From: Rhodoferax sp. GW822-FHT02A01
Lineage (GTDB): Bacteria; Pseudomonadota; Gammaproteobacteria; Burkholderiales; Burkholderiaceae_C
Length of the DNA: 64,000 nt
Assembly (NCBI RefSeq): GCF_038784515.1
Contig: NZ_CP152376.1
Location: 992,001-1,056,000, forward strand
Direction of reading: 5' to 3'
Shown: one piece after another, positions 1 to 7,537 of the stretch
How the letters are laid out: each line of letters opens with the position of its first letter
Numbering within the stretch: position 1 is the stretch's first letter
Notes under the pieces: model-generated
Databases searched by the model: none
What the model was told of the DNA's origin: nothing
The model's input: the letters and a program-made list of their open reading frames with translations, nothing else
Program-made: the position numbers and the translations under genes

Positions 1-226
1 CCCCTCGGATGAACCATTTGAGGATAAATGCTCGAAATATAAATACGGAAGCGGCAGCAGAGAATAGCCAGCTCCAACGGGTTTGAACTTGCAGAGTTCC
101 ACCAGAGTCAACAGTGGTTAGCCCAAGCAGGGGAAGTCCGACAATAAGCATCATCAATGCCGCCAGTGCTGCGTCGACAAACTTTGCCTTCATGTCATCT
201 TTTGAAGTCGTATTCATGTCACTCAT
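1..226 (-). CDS. livM: branched-chain amino acid ABC permease LivM, N-terminal part (runs off the window)
   Basis: The minus strand reads from an ATG at 226 without a stop to the window edge, giving about 75 residues. After a short polar N-terminus (MSDMNTTSKDDMKAKF) comes one membrane segment (AALAALMMLIVGLPLLGL), then a loop and the start of a second. This is the layout of the N-terminal extension of long LivM permeases. The start overlaps the livH stop in an ATGA tetranucleotide (226-223), so the two are translationally coupled. LivM pairs with LivH to form the inner-membrane channel for leucine-type amino acids. The LivM core domain lies outside the window, so the assignment leans on position after livK and livH. 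Confidence 0.8.
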   Translation of the reverse strand, partial: MSDMNTTSKDDMKAKFVDAALAALMMLIVGLPLLGLTTVDSGGTLQVQTRWSWLFSAAASVFIFRAFILKWFIRG

Positions 227-1137
227 ACCTTCTCAACTTCCGGACGACCAAGCAACCCAGAAGGTCTAAACAACAAAACCAGGACCAGTATTGAAAATAC
301 GACAACGTCTTTATATTCAGCAGAGAAGTAGGTACCGTAGAAAGCCTCTACCAACCCAATAATCAAGCCGCCCAACATTGCGCCAGGTAAAGAGCCAATA
401 CCGCCGAGAACGGCTGCAGTAAATGCCTTAATGCCGGTGACGAATCCAATGTAGAAGTCGACAACACCGTAGTAAACGGTTACCAATACACCGGCCAGCG
501 CCGCCAGTGCCGCACCAATCATGAAGGTTATGGAAATCGTGCGTTCTGCATTGATTCCCAGAACTCGCGTCATGAACTGGTCTTGTTCACAAGCACGCTG
601 TTGCCTACCAAATGCGGTTTGGGTAATCAGCCAGGTGAATGCAGCCAGAGCCACCAAGGTGACCACCACTATCAGAACCTGCGCATGCGACACGCGCACG
701 TCCCAACCAAAGTAAATCCCAACATCGAAGCCACCGGTCAACATTGGAGGAACCTGTTTTAGACGAGCGCCCTGGGTCAGTTGCACCGTGTTTTGCAGGA
801 ATATTGAGACGCCAATTGCTGATATCAGTGGAGCAAGCCGGGTGGAACCACGAAGCGGACGATACGCGACTCGCTCCACCGCCCATCCATAGAGCGAAGT
901 GAACGCGATGGTGACTACAAGAACCACAGTCAGAGTTAAGGGAACTGATGTGACGCCAACCGAGGCCAGCATTGTGAACGCCGTAACTGAAATGAAGGCT
1001 CCTATCATGAAGACGTCGCCGTGGGCGAAGTTAATCATTCCGATGATGCCGAAGACCATGGTGTAGCCGATGGCAATGAGTCCATATAACGACCCAAGCG
1101 TTAGCCCGTTAATGAGTTGCTGAAGGAATTGAGACAT
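223..1137 (-). CDS. livH: branched-chain amino acid ABC transporter permease LivH
   Basis: This 304-residue, highly hydrophobic protein has the LivH start (MSQFLQQLINGLTLGSLYGL), followed by the family's INFAHGDVFMIGAF segment and about eight membrane helices. The conserved AAVLGGIGSLPGAMLGG loop near residue 245, which contacts the ATPase, is intact. With LivM it forms the channel of a type I amino acid importer. It lies 75 bases downstream of the binding-protein gene, with a stem-loop between, and overlaps livM by four bases. Length and motifs fit the family; the exact substrate cannot be read from the permease. Confidence 0.93.
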   Translation of the reverse strand: MSQFLQQLINGLTLGSLYGLIAIGYTMVFGIIGMINFAHGDVFMIGAFISVTAFTMLASVGVTSVPLTLTVVLVVTIAFTSLYGWAVERVAYRPLRGSTRLAPLISAIGVSIFLQNTVQLTQGARLKQVPPMLTGGFDVGIYFGWDVRVSHAQVLIVVVTLVALAAFTWLITQTAFGRQQRACEQDQFMTRVLGINAERTISITFMIGAALAALAGVLVTVYYGVVDFYIGFVTGIKAFTAAVLGGIGSLPGAMLGGLIIGLVEAFYGTYFSAEYKDVVVFSILVLVLLFRPSGLLGRPEVEKV

Positions 1138-1180
1138 TTAGAGACCCGGTGATTTAAGCGATTTCCACAAATTGAAATGA

Positions 1181-1201
1181 CGCAGTGGAATCTCCACTGC
1201 G
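1181..1201 (-). promoter_or_regulatory. stem-loop between the binding-protein gene and livH
   Basis: Nine-base perfect arms CGCAGTGGA and TCCACTGCG are separated by three bases. No T-run follows on the minus strand, so it is not a standard rho-independent terminator. In binding-protein transporter operons such hairpins often protect or attenuate the message so that more binding protein than permease is made; that role here is inferred. Confidence 0.6.
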
Positions 1202-1212
1202 CCATCGAGATA

Positions 1213-2316
1213 TCACTTGGCCAGGTCGTACTGGCTACCCTTCCATTGGTAAACGGCGAACGCAGGTGCCTTCGGGTCACCCTTTGCGTCGAACTCTAGG
1301 CTGCCCAGCACCGTGCTGAACTTGCCCGCAGAAAGAGCTTTTTGCACATCTGCAAACTTCTTACTCTTGGCAGCATCGATGGCCTGTGCATAAGCCTGCA
1401 CAGCACCGTAGCAAAACAGCACATAGCCATCAGGTTCGTACCCTGCAGCACGGAATTTCTTGACCGCTTCGGCTGATGCAGGGTACTTGCGTGGGTCCGG
1501 GTAGAACGTGAACAGCAGACCGTCAACAGCTGCGCCGGCAGCGCTGTAAAGCTCGGAGTTGGTGCTAGTGTTACCGCTCATCGTGGTCATCTTCAGGCCA
1601 CCTTGGGAGGCTTGGCGCAGGATGAGGCCGAGTTCAGTGTAGTAGCCACCATAGAAAGCGACTTCAATACCACCTGCTTTGAGCTTTGAAATGAGGGCGG
1701 TGTAGTCTTTTTCGCCGGCAGTGATGGACTCGCGCATTGCAGGCGGGTTCTTCAATTCCTCGAGGGTCTGAGCAACCACATCGGCTTGGGCCTTGCCATA
1801 GGCACCCTTGTCGTCAATGACGGCAAACTTCTTGCCAGCATATTTGCTGACCAGGTACCTTGCAGCAACCGCACCTTCTTGGTCGTCACGGCCAGTGATT
1901 CGGAAGACGTTTTTCAGTCCCCGGTCAGTTACCTTGGCATTGGTGGAAATGGTAATCATCGGAATCTGAGCTTCGCTGTACACCTCAGATGCTGGGATGG
2001 TCGAGCTGGAACAGTAGTGTCCAACTACAAAGTCAACCTTCTTGTTGACAAAAGTGTTGGCAACAGCAACGGCTTGTTTGGGGTCGCATACGTCGTCACC
2101 CACTTCAACACGAACCTTCTGACCAAGCAGGCCGCCCTTCGCATTCAGTTCTGCCACGGCAGCTTCGACGCCACGCTTCATTTGCTCACCACCAGATGCG
2201 TATTGTCCGGTCATGGGACCGGCCACACCGATAACGATATCGGCCGTAGCGCCTGAGGCGCCTGCCACGAGACCAAGGCCCGCAATCGTGTTGAACCAGC
2301 TACGTGTCGAAATCAT
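1213..2316 (-). CDS. livK: periplasmic branched-chain amino acid-type binding protein (LivK/LivJ family)
   Basis: The 367-residue protein starts with a signal peptide (MISTRSWFNTIAGLGLVAG, cleavage near ASGATA) and continues as a type I periplasmic binding protein: IVIGVAGPMTGQYASGG, then GLLGQKVRVEVGDDVCDPKQ, VVGHYCSSSTIPASEVY and FRITGRDDQEGAVAARYL. An upstream in-frame ATG at 2475 would add 53 residues ahead of the signal peptide, so I prefer the ATG at 2316, which has AAGGA about nine bases upstream. It captures an amino acid for LivH/LivM. The divergent neighbours (gamma-glutamate semialdehyde dehydrogenase, aminotransferase, FAD oxidase) suggest a substrate that ends as glutamate rather than leucine; this is inference. 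Confidence 0.88.
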   Translation of the reverse strand: MISTRSWFNTIAGLGLVAGASGATADIVIGVAGPMTGQYASGGEQMKRGVEAAVAELNAKGGLLGQKVRVEVGDDVCDPKQAVAVANTFVNKKVDFVVGHYCSSSTIPASEVYSEAQIPMITISTNAKVTDRGLKNVFRITGRDDQEGAVAARYLVSKYAGKKFAVIDDKGAYGKAQADVVAQTLEELKNPPAMRESITAGEKDYTALISKLKAGGIEVAFYGGYYTELGLILRQASQGGLKMTTMSGNTSTNSELYSAAGAAVDGLLFTFYPDPRKYPASAEAVKKFRAAGYEPDGYVLFCYGAVQAYAQAIDAAKSKKFADVQKALSAGKFSTVLGSLEFDAKGDPKAPAFAVYQWKGSQYDLAK

Positions 2317-2458
2317 ATGAAATTCCTTTCGTGTCTTGGAAGACGTGTTGATTGAGGAGAGCTTTCGCTCGCCGATTTGCATCGCTGCGCAACTGCACAG
2401 CTGCCGAGGGATTGTGTTGAGAGGTACAAATTCAGTATTGGGAAATTGCCTGCATCTA

Positions 2459-2476
2459 TATGCGGAAATCTGCATG
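2459..2476. promoter_or_regulatory. imperfect palindrome, possible operator (site 1)
   Basis: TATGCGGAAATCTGCATG is 18 bases of near-dyad symmetry and closely matches the better palindrome at 2605. It lies in the 412-base gap between the divergent binding-protein and dehydrogenase genes, about 145 bases from the binding-protein start. Such paired dyads usually mark a regulator that controls both directions. No regulator gene is adjacent, so the protein that binds is unknown. Confidence 0.45.
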
Positions 2477-2604
2477 CAAACCTGGGGTTTTCACCAATAT
2501 GGTGTGAAAATTTGAAGCTTCACAAAGTTGGTGCTTCTATTGGTATTTATGCACTCAACTGATACAAATGGGTATCTTTGCTTCTCATACGGAGAATCTC
2601 TGAT

Positions 2605-2622
2605 TATGCGGATTTCCGCATA
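2605..2622. promoter_or_regulatory. perfect-arm palindrome, possible operator (site 2)
   Basis: TATGCGGA-TT-TCCGCATA has perfect 8-base arms around a two-base centre. It lies about 107 bases before the dehydrogenase start and shares its core with site 1 at 2459. A weaker, partly symmetric stretch (ATACGGAGAATCTCTGAT) lies at 2587-2604. The rest of the 2317-2728 gap holds no gene that I can support. Confidence 0.55.
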
Positions 2623-2728
2623 TTCACACGGAAGGCCGGTCAAGACTTAAAGGTGCAGGTTCCACACAATGACTCCATCTCCAAGGGACATGCCTTTGGA
2701 GTCCTTCTTTCATCTTTAGGAGCCCCAA

Positions 2729-4279
2729 ATGCACGTCCTACCTTTCGCAAACGAGCCTATCGAATCCTTTGGCACCCCTGAAAAGCTCAACGAAATTACC
2801 ACTGCACTCAAAGACGTCAAAGCCCAGTTTGGGAAGACCTACCCGATGGTCATTGATGGCATCAAGATTCATACTGATTCGACGCTGGTGTCTACGAATC
2901 CATCCACTCCGAGCGAAGTGGTTGGTCGCGCCGCGTGCGCTACCCGCGACCACGCTGACGCGGCTCTTAAGGCGGCCTGGAAGGCATTCGAGTCGTGGAA
3001 GCTCTGGAAACAGGAAGACCGTTCACGGGTTCTGCTCAAGGCAGCGCAAATCATGCGCAGCCGCAAACGAGAGCTCGAAGCGTGGCTGATTTACGAAATC
3101 GGCAAAAATTACGTTGAGGCCAGCGCTGAAGTAGCTGAAATGATTGACTTCACCGAGTACTACGCACGCTTAGCGCTGAAGCATGTGGGCAGTCAAGGCA
3201 ACCTTTTAGCCGTCCCCGGCGAAGAGAATTCCAGCTTCTACATTCCTTTGGGCGTGGGTGTCACCATTGCCCCCTGGAACTTCCCCATGGCGCTGATGAC
3301 TGGTATGACCGTTGGTGCAATCGTAGTTGGCAACACCATTGTTGCCAAACCGGCTGAAGACACTATAGTGTCCTTGTCCAAAGTCTTTGACATTTTTGAA
3401 GAAGCGGGCCTGCCTCCTGGCGTTGTGAACTACCTGCCGGGCAAGGGCGGCGAAGTTGGTGCCTACCTGGTAGAGCATCCTCAAACCCGATTCATCAACT
3501 TCACTGGAAGTCTGGCGACTGGCAAACGAATCAATGAAGTGGCCGCCAAAGTCGGAGAAGGTCAGCGCTGGTTCAAGCGTGTGTTCCTCGAACTGGGCGG
3601 CAAGGATGCCATCTTGGTGGATGAGACCGCCAATCTGGACGATGCAGCTCTTGGCGTTATACAAAGTGCCTACGGCTACCAAGGTCAAAAGTGTTCGGCC
3701 TGCTCGCGGTTGATTGTGGTGGATAGCGTGTACGACGCTCTACTTGAGCGTGTCGTAGAGCGCGCAAAGGCACTGAAAATTGACCTGGCCGAGAAAAACC
3801 CGAACTTGGGCCCAGTCTGCAATGCCGCTCAAGATGCGAAGGTCAAGGAGTACCTCGAAATTGGCAAGAAGGAAGGCAAATTGTTGACCGGTGGACGTCG
3901 CTTGGACGTTGAAGGCTTTTTCTTCGAGCCCACCGTGTTTGGCGAGGTGTCACCCACGGCGCGTATTGCTCAGGAAGAAATCTTTGGTCCCGTCGTTGCG
4001 GCCATTCGTGTCCCCAACTTTGAAGAAGGCTTGCGAGTCGCCAATGACACTGTTTACGGTCTGACTGGCGCCCTTTACTCCGCGGACCGTGCACGCATCG
4101 AACTGGCACGCCGCGAGTTCCATGTCGGCAACCTGTACTTCAATCGCAAATGCACTGGTGCCCTTGCTGGAGTTCAGCCGTTTGGCGGCTTCAACCTGAC
4201 CGGCACAGACACGAAGACCGGCGGCCCGGATTACCTACTTCAGTTCCTGCAAATGAAAGCTGTGGCAGAACGCTTCTAA
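2729..4279 (+). CDS. rocA: L-glutamate gamma-semialdehyde (1-pyrroline-5-carboxylate) dehydrogenase, RocA type
   Basis: The 516-residue aldehyde dehydrogenase has the length and pattern of the monofunctional RocA/PruA type. Visible are VTIAPWNFP (NAD-binding region), FTGSLATGKRI, the general-base segment LELGGKD, the catalytic cysteine in GYQGQKCSACSR near residue 325, and EEIFGPVVA. It oxidises glutamate gamma-semialdehyde to glutamate, the last step of proline, ornithine and arginine breakdown. AGGAG lies about seven bases before the ATG at 2729. It heads a plus-strand operon with an aminotransferase and an FAD oxidase and diverges from a LivK transporter. Another semialdehyde substrate cannot be excluded from sequence alone. 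Confidence 0.82.
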   Translation: MHVLPFANEPIESFGTPEKLNEITTALKDVKAQFGKTYPMVIDGIKIHTDSTLVSTNPSTPSEVVGRAACATRDHADAALKAAWKAFESWKLWKQEDRSRVLLKAAQIMRSRKRELEAWLIYEIGKNYVEASAEVAEMIDFTEYYARLALKHVGSQGNLLAVPGEENSSFYIPLGVGVTIAPWNFPMALMTGMTVGAIVVGNTIVAKPAEDTIVSLSKVFDIFEEAGLPPGVVNYLPGKGGEVGAYLVEHPQTRFINFTGSLATGKRINEVAAKVGEGQRWFKRVFLELGGKDAILVDETANLDDAALGVIQSAYGYQGQKCSACSRLIVVDSVYDALLERVVERAKALKIDLAEKNPNLGPVCNAAQDAKVKEYLEIGKKEGKLLTGGRRLDVEGFFFEPTVFGEVSPTARIAQEEIFGPVVAAIRVPNFEEGLRVANDTVYGLTGALYSADRARIELARREFHVGNLYFNRKCTGALAGVQPFGGFNLTGTDTKTGGPDYLLQFLQMKAVAERF

Positions 4280-4300
4280 CAACGTACTAAGTCACCATTC

Positions 4301-5518
4301 ATGTCTTTTATTGCAAAACGATTGGAAGTCATCGCTCCTGCGGAAACCATGGAGATGGCTGCGCGCGCAGCGGCGCTGCGTCACTTGGGGGTGGACGTGG
4401 TGTCCCTTTCACAAGGGGAGCCTGACTTTCCTACCCCGGAGCATATCCAGCAGGCCGCAATCCGGGCTATGCGCGAAGGTAAAACGCGTTACACAGAAGC
4501 ATCCGGAATGCTGTCTTTACGGGAAGCGGTAACCCGGAAATTGGAGCGAGACCAACGGCTGCAGTATTCGGCTGACCAGGTGACCATTACCGCTGGCGCA
4601 AAGCAGGCTATCTTTAATGCCTTCTTTGCATCTCTCAATCCCGGCGACGAAGTTATCGTGCCGGCACCTTGTTGGGTTTCTTATCCCGAAATTGTCAAAT
4701 TGACGGGGGGAATTCCGGTAGTGGTGGAATGCCCACGTAAATCGGGCTTCAAGCTGACGGTTGAGCAACTTGAGAAACACATCACTTCGAAGACCAAATG
4801 GTTGATGCTGAACTCGCCATCGAATCCCACTGGCGCAGTGTACTCCGCCAAAGAGCTATCCGCTCTGGCCGCGGTACTTCGCAAGCACCCTAGTATTTGG
4901 GTACTTACAGACGACATCTACGAGAAGTTGGTCTATGGCGAAGCGCATTTTGTGAACATTCTGGAAGTGGCACCAGACCTGTCAGCGCGGACCCTGATTA
5001 TCAATGGTGTGTCCAAGATGTACTCCATGACGGGATGGCGTATTGGATATGCCGTTGGCCCTCGTGAACTGATAAAAGCTATGACCCTCGTTCAGGGTCA
5101 AAGTACAAACAATGCAAACGCCGTAGCACAGGTTGCTGCTGCTGCTGCTCTGGATGGTGACCAGTCTTGCGTGCAGGAATTCCGGACCGCATTCAATGCC
5201 CGTCGTGATCTGGTAGTGAACGCTATCAATAGCATCAAAGGCCTATCTGTTGAGTCTCCAGATGGTGCTTTCTATGTGTTTGTTTCTTGTGCGGGAATCC
5301 TTGGGAAGCGAACCCCTCAAGGTGCCGTGCTTGAAACTGACCGGGACTTCGTACGGTACTTGCTGGACTCGGCTCACGTGGCTGTTGTCTCCGGCACAGG
5401 ATTCCTCCACTCTCCGTTCTTCCGTGTGTCGTACGCTGCGAGCATTGACCAGTTGCGCGAGGCAGTGGAACGTATAAAGAACGCTGTAGATGCGCTGGGC
5501 GAAGGAGATAAATTTTGA
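4301..5518 (+). CDS. class I PLP aminotransferase (AspC-like, subgroup Ib)
   Basis: The 405-residue fold-type I aminotransferase opens with the subgroup Ib pattern LSQGEPDFPTP, contains SPSNPTGAVYS, TDDIYEKLVYG and the PLP-lysine segment GVSKMYSMTGWRIGY. The family transfers amino groups between aspartate or aromatic amino acids and 2-oxoglutarate. It begins 21 bases after the dehydrogenase and overlaps the next gene by four bases, so it is co-transcribed and probably acts on the same nutrient. No strong ribosome site precedes the ATG. The specific amino donor is unknown. Confidence 0.88.
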   Translation: MSFIAKRLEVIAPAETMEMAARAAALRHLGVDVVSLSQGEPDFPTPEHIQQAAIRAMREGKTRYTEASGMLSLREAVTRKLERDQRLQYSADQVTITAGAKQAIFNAFFASLNPGDEVIVPAPCWVSYPEIVKLTGGIPVVVECPRKSGFKLTVEQLEKHITSKTKWLMLNSPSNPTGAVYSAKELSALAAVLRKHPSIWVLTDDIYEKLVYGEAHFVNILEVAPDLSARTLIINGVSKMYSMTGWRIGYAVGPRELIKAMTLVQGQSTNNANAVAQVAAAAALDGDQSCVQEFRTAFNARRDLVVNAINSIKGLSVESPDGAFYVFVSCAGILGKRTPQGAVLETDRDFVRYLLDSAHVAVVSGTGFLHSPFFRVSYAASIDQLREAVERIKNAVDALGEGDKF

Positions 5519-6672
5519 CCAAAAAGACAGTCATCATTGGTGGCGGAGGCGTTGGCTCATCCATCGCTTCATTCCTTTCATCGACTGCGCCTGACGAGGC
5601 CATCACGGTCATTGAACGTGACCCAACTTACCAGACCGCCTCTTCAAGTCTCTCGGCCAGCTCCATTCGACACCAATTTTCAACTCCTGTGAGCATTGAG
5701 CTGTCCAAGTTTGGCTACGAATTCATGCGTGGCTGCTCTACAGATGGCAAACCTGGTTCGGGCGTCGGTCTGACGAATCGGGGGTACCTATTCCTCGGGA
5801 CACAAACCCAGGCACCTTTTCTGCGCTCTCGTACTGCAACTGTTTTGTCCATGGGCGGGACAGTGCAAGAGTTCGACAAGAGCAGCCTCTCGCAACGCTA
5901 CCCTTGGCTCAACGTCGAAGACATTGAATACGCATCAGAAGGTACTTATGGTGAGGGATGGTTCGATGGATACATGCTGCAGCAGTGGTACCGAACTACC
6001 GCGCGCAGTAACGGCGTGAACTACATCAAGGGTGAAGCCGTCGGATTCGAAACCAATGACTCACGTGTTACAAAGGTCATTCTGGGCGACGGAACTGCTA
6101 TCGAATGTGACCGCGTCATTAACGCGTGCGGTGCTTGGTCAGCCTCACTGGCCAAGCAATTGGGCTTGACATTGCCCATTCATGCCAAACGGCGCACCAT
6201 CTTTGTGGTATCGACTCCGCAACATATCGAAAATTTCCCGATACTCATTGATTCGTCCGGTATTTTTATCCGTCCAGAGCAACACCATTTCATCTGCACG
6301 GTTGTTCCAGAGGAGTCGGAAGACCACGACGATCTGCCGTTAGACCCGGACTTTTCACTCTTTGAAGAGCGTATCTGGCCAACTCTGGCAGAGCGGATTC
6401 CCCAGTTCGAAGCATTGCGCGTCGAAAGAGCTTGGGCCGGATATTACGAAGTCAACATCCTTGACCAGAATGGTCTTGTTGGAAAAATGGGGCCAGAGAA
6501 CCACTTCGTGGCGGCCGGATTCAGTGGTCACGGCCTCATGCAAAGTGCGGGCGTCGGACGTGGCATGGCTGAATTGCTTCAGTACGGCGAATTTCGCAGC
6601 ATTGATTTGGCTCCTCTATCCCCCGAGCGACTGCAGACCGGGCGTCTCATAGTCGAAGACGCAGTCTACTGA
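5515..6672 (+). CDS. FAD-dependent amino acid oxidase/dehydrogenase (DAO family)
   Basis: The 385-residue protein starts with the FAD-binding Rossmann motif VIIGGGGVGSSIASFL and ends with the DAO-family tail GFSGHGLMQSAGVGRGMAELL, so it is full length. The family oxidises secondary or D-amino acids such as sarcosine, proline or D-amino acids. Translation starts at TTG 5515, with GAAGGAGA a few bases upstream, overlapping the aminotransferase stop. Together with the RocA-type dehydrogenase this would fit oxidation of a proline- or ornithine-like compound to glutamate. The substrate is inferred from neighbours only. Confidence 0.8.
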   Translation: MTKKTVIIGGGGVGSSIASFLSSTAPDEAITVIERDPTYQTASSSLSASSIRHQFSTPVSIELSKFGYEFMRGCSTDGKPGSGVGLTNRGYLFLGTQTQAPFLRSRTATVLSMGGTVQEFDKSSLSQRYPWLNVEDIEYASEGTYGEGWFDGYMLQQWYRTTARSNGVNYIKGEAVGFETNDSRVTKVILGDGTAIECDRVINACGAWSASLAKQLGLTLPIHAKRRTIFVVSTPQHIENFPILIDSSGIFIRPEQHHFICTVVPEESEDHDDLPLDPDFSLFEERIWPTLAERIPQFEALRVERAWAGYYEVNILDQNGLVGKMGPENHFVAAGFSGHGLMQSAGVGRGMAELLQYGEFRSIDLAPLSPERLQTGRLIVEDAVY

Positions 6673-6844
6673 CAGCACCACCTCCTGCATTTGTCCCATA
6701 GTGCTAAGTCCAAGTGGCACTGATGGAAAGCCCTGTTCCAAATCGCCGTCCAGCGTGTTATTCGTCGTTTTACTTCATTTCAAAAAAGCAAATGAACAAC
6801 ACTTGAAACTCAGGGCTCCACTCCTCTTTCCAATATTGAACCAA

Positions 6845-7436
6845 CTATTGTCCGCGGGGATGCTAGAAAACGAGATGACGAAAGAAGCCTTGGGGGAAAA
6901 AAGTGGTGAGCGCACCGGCCAGACGCGAACTGGTTCGCCACATGATCAGCCACGTGCTGAGCGAACGTCGTTCGTCGCGTATCATCGGCATGATCACCAG
7001 TGCGTACCGTTATGAGCCCGCACCGGAGCGCAACTGCGCACTCAAGGAGAAGATCATCGCCCTGGCACAGCGGCATAGGCTCTACGGTGCTGGCATGATC
7101 TATCCGAAGCTGCGCCAGGCCGGAGAAGTCGTCAATCACATGCGAGTCGATTTCCTGTACGCCGAAGCTGGTTTGCAGGTGAAGAAGCGCAGACGCAAGA
7201 AGATGCCGCTGAGCGAACAGCGCCCGCTGGAGCGCCCAACGGTGGCCAATCAGGTGTGGTCCATGGACTTCGTGTCTGACCGTATCGCTGAGGGGCGCAG
7301 CATCAAGAGCCTCTCGGTGGTGGAAGGCGCAACCCATGAGGCCGTGGCGATCGTTCCAGAGTGCGCATTGGGCAGTAACCAACTTGTGCACCTCCTGGAG
7401 CAGTTGGCCACGACACGAGGGTTACGCGTCACTTAA
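6845..7436 (+). pseudogene. IS3-family (IS407-like) transposase, 5' half
   Basis: The end of an OrfA is recognisable at about 6848-6907 (MLENEMTKEALGEK), followed in another frame by OrfB from about 6903: RRELVRHMISHVLSERRSSRI, HRLYGAGMIYPKLRQAGEVVNH, and the integrase start NQVWSMDFVSDRIAEGRS. It stops at 7434-7436, just after LLEQLATTRGLRVT. The second catalytic Asp, the catalytic Glu and the rest of the integrase domain are missing. The complementary 3' half lies on the other strand at 10551-10880. Confidence 0.82.
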
Positions 7437-7537
7437 ATTTAGGGAAACATCGCCTGATCAATTGGTCGAAGTCAGATTGGCCAGTTCAAGGAAGGAATAA
7501 ACAAGTTGTAGGATACGGTCCACAGGGTCAGAAAGAA

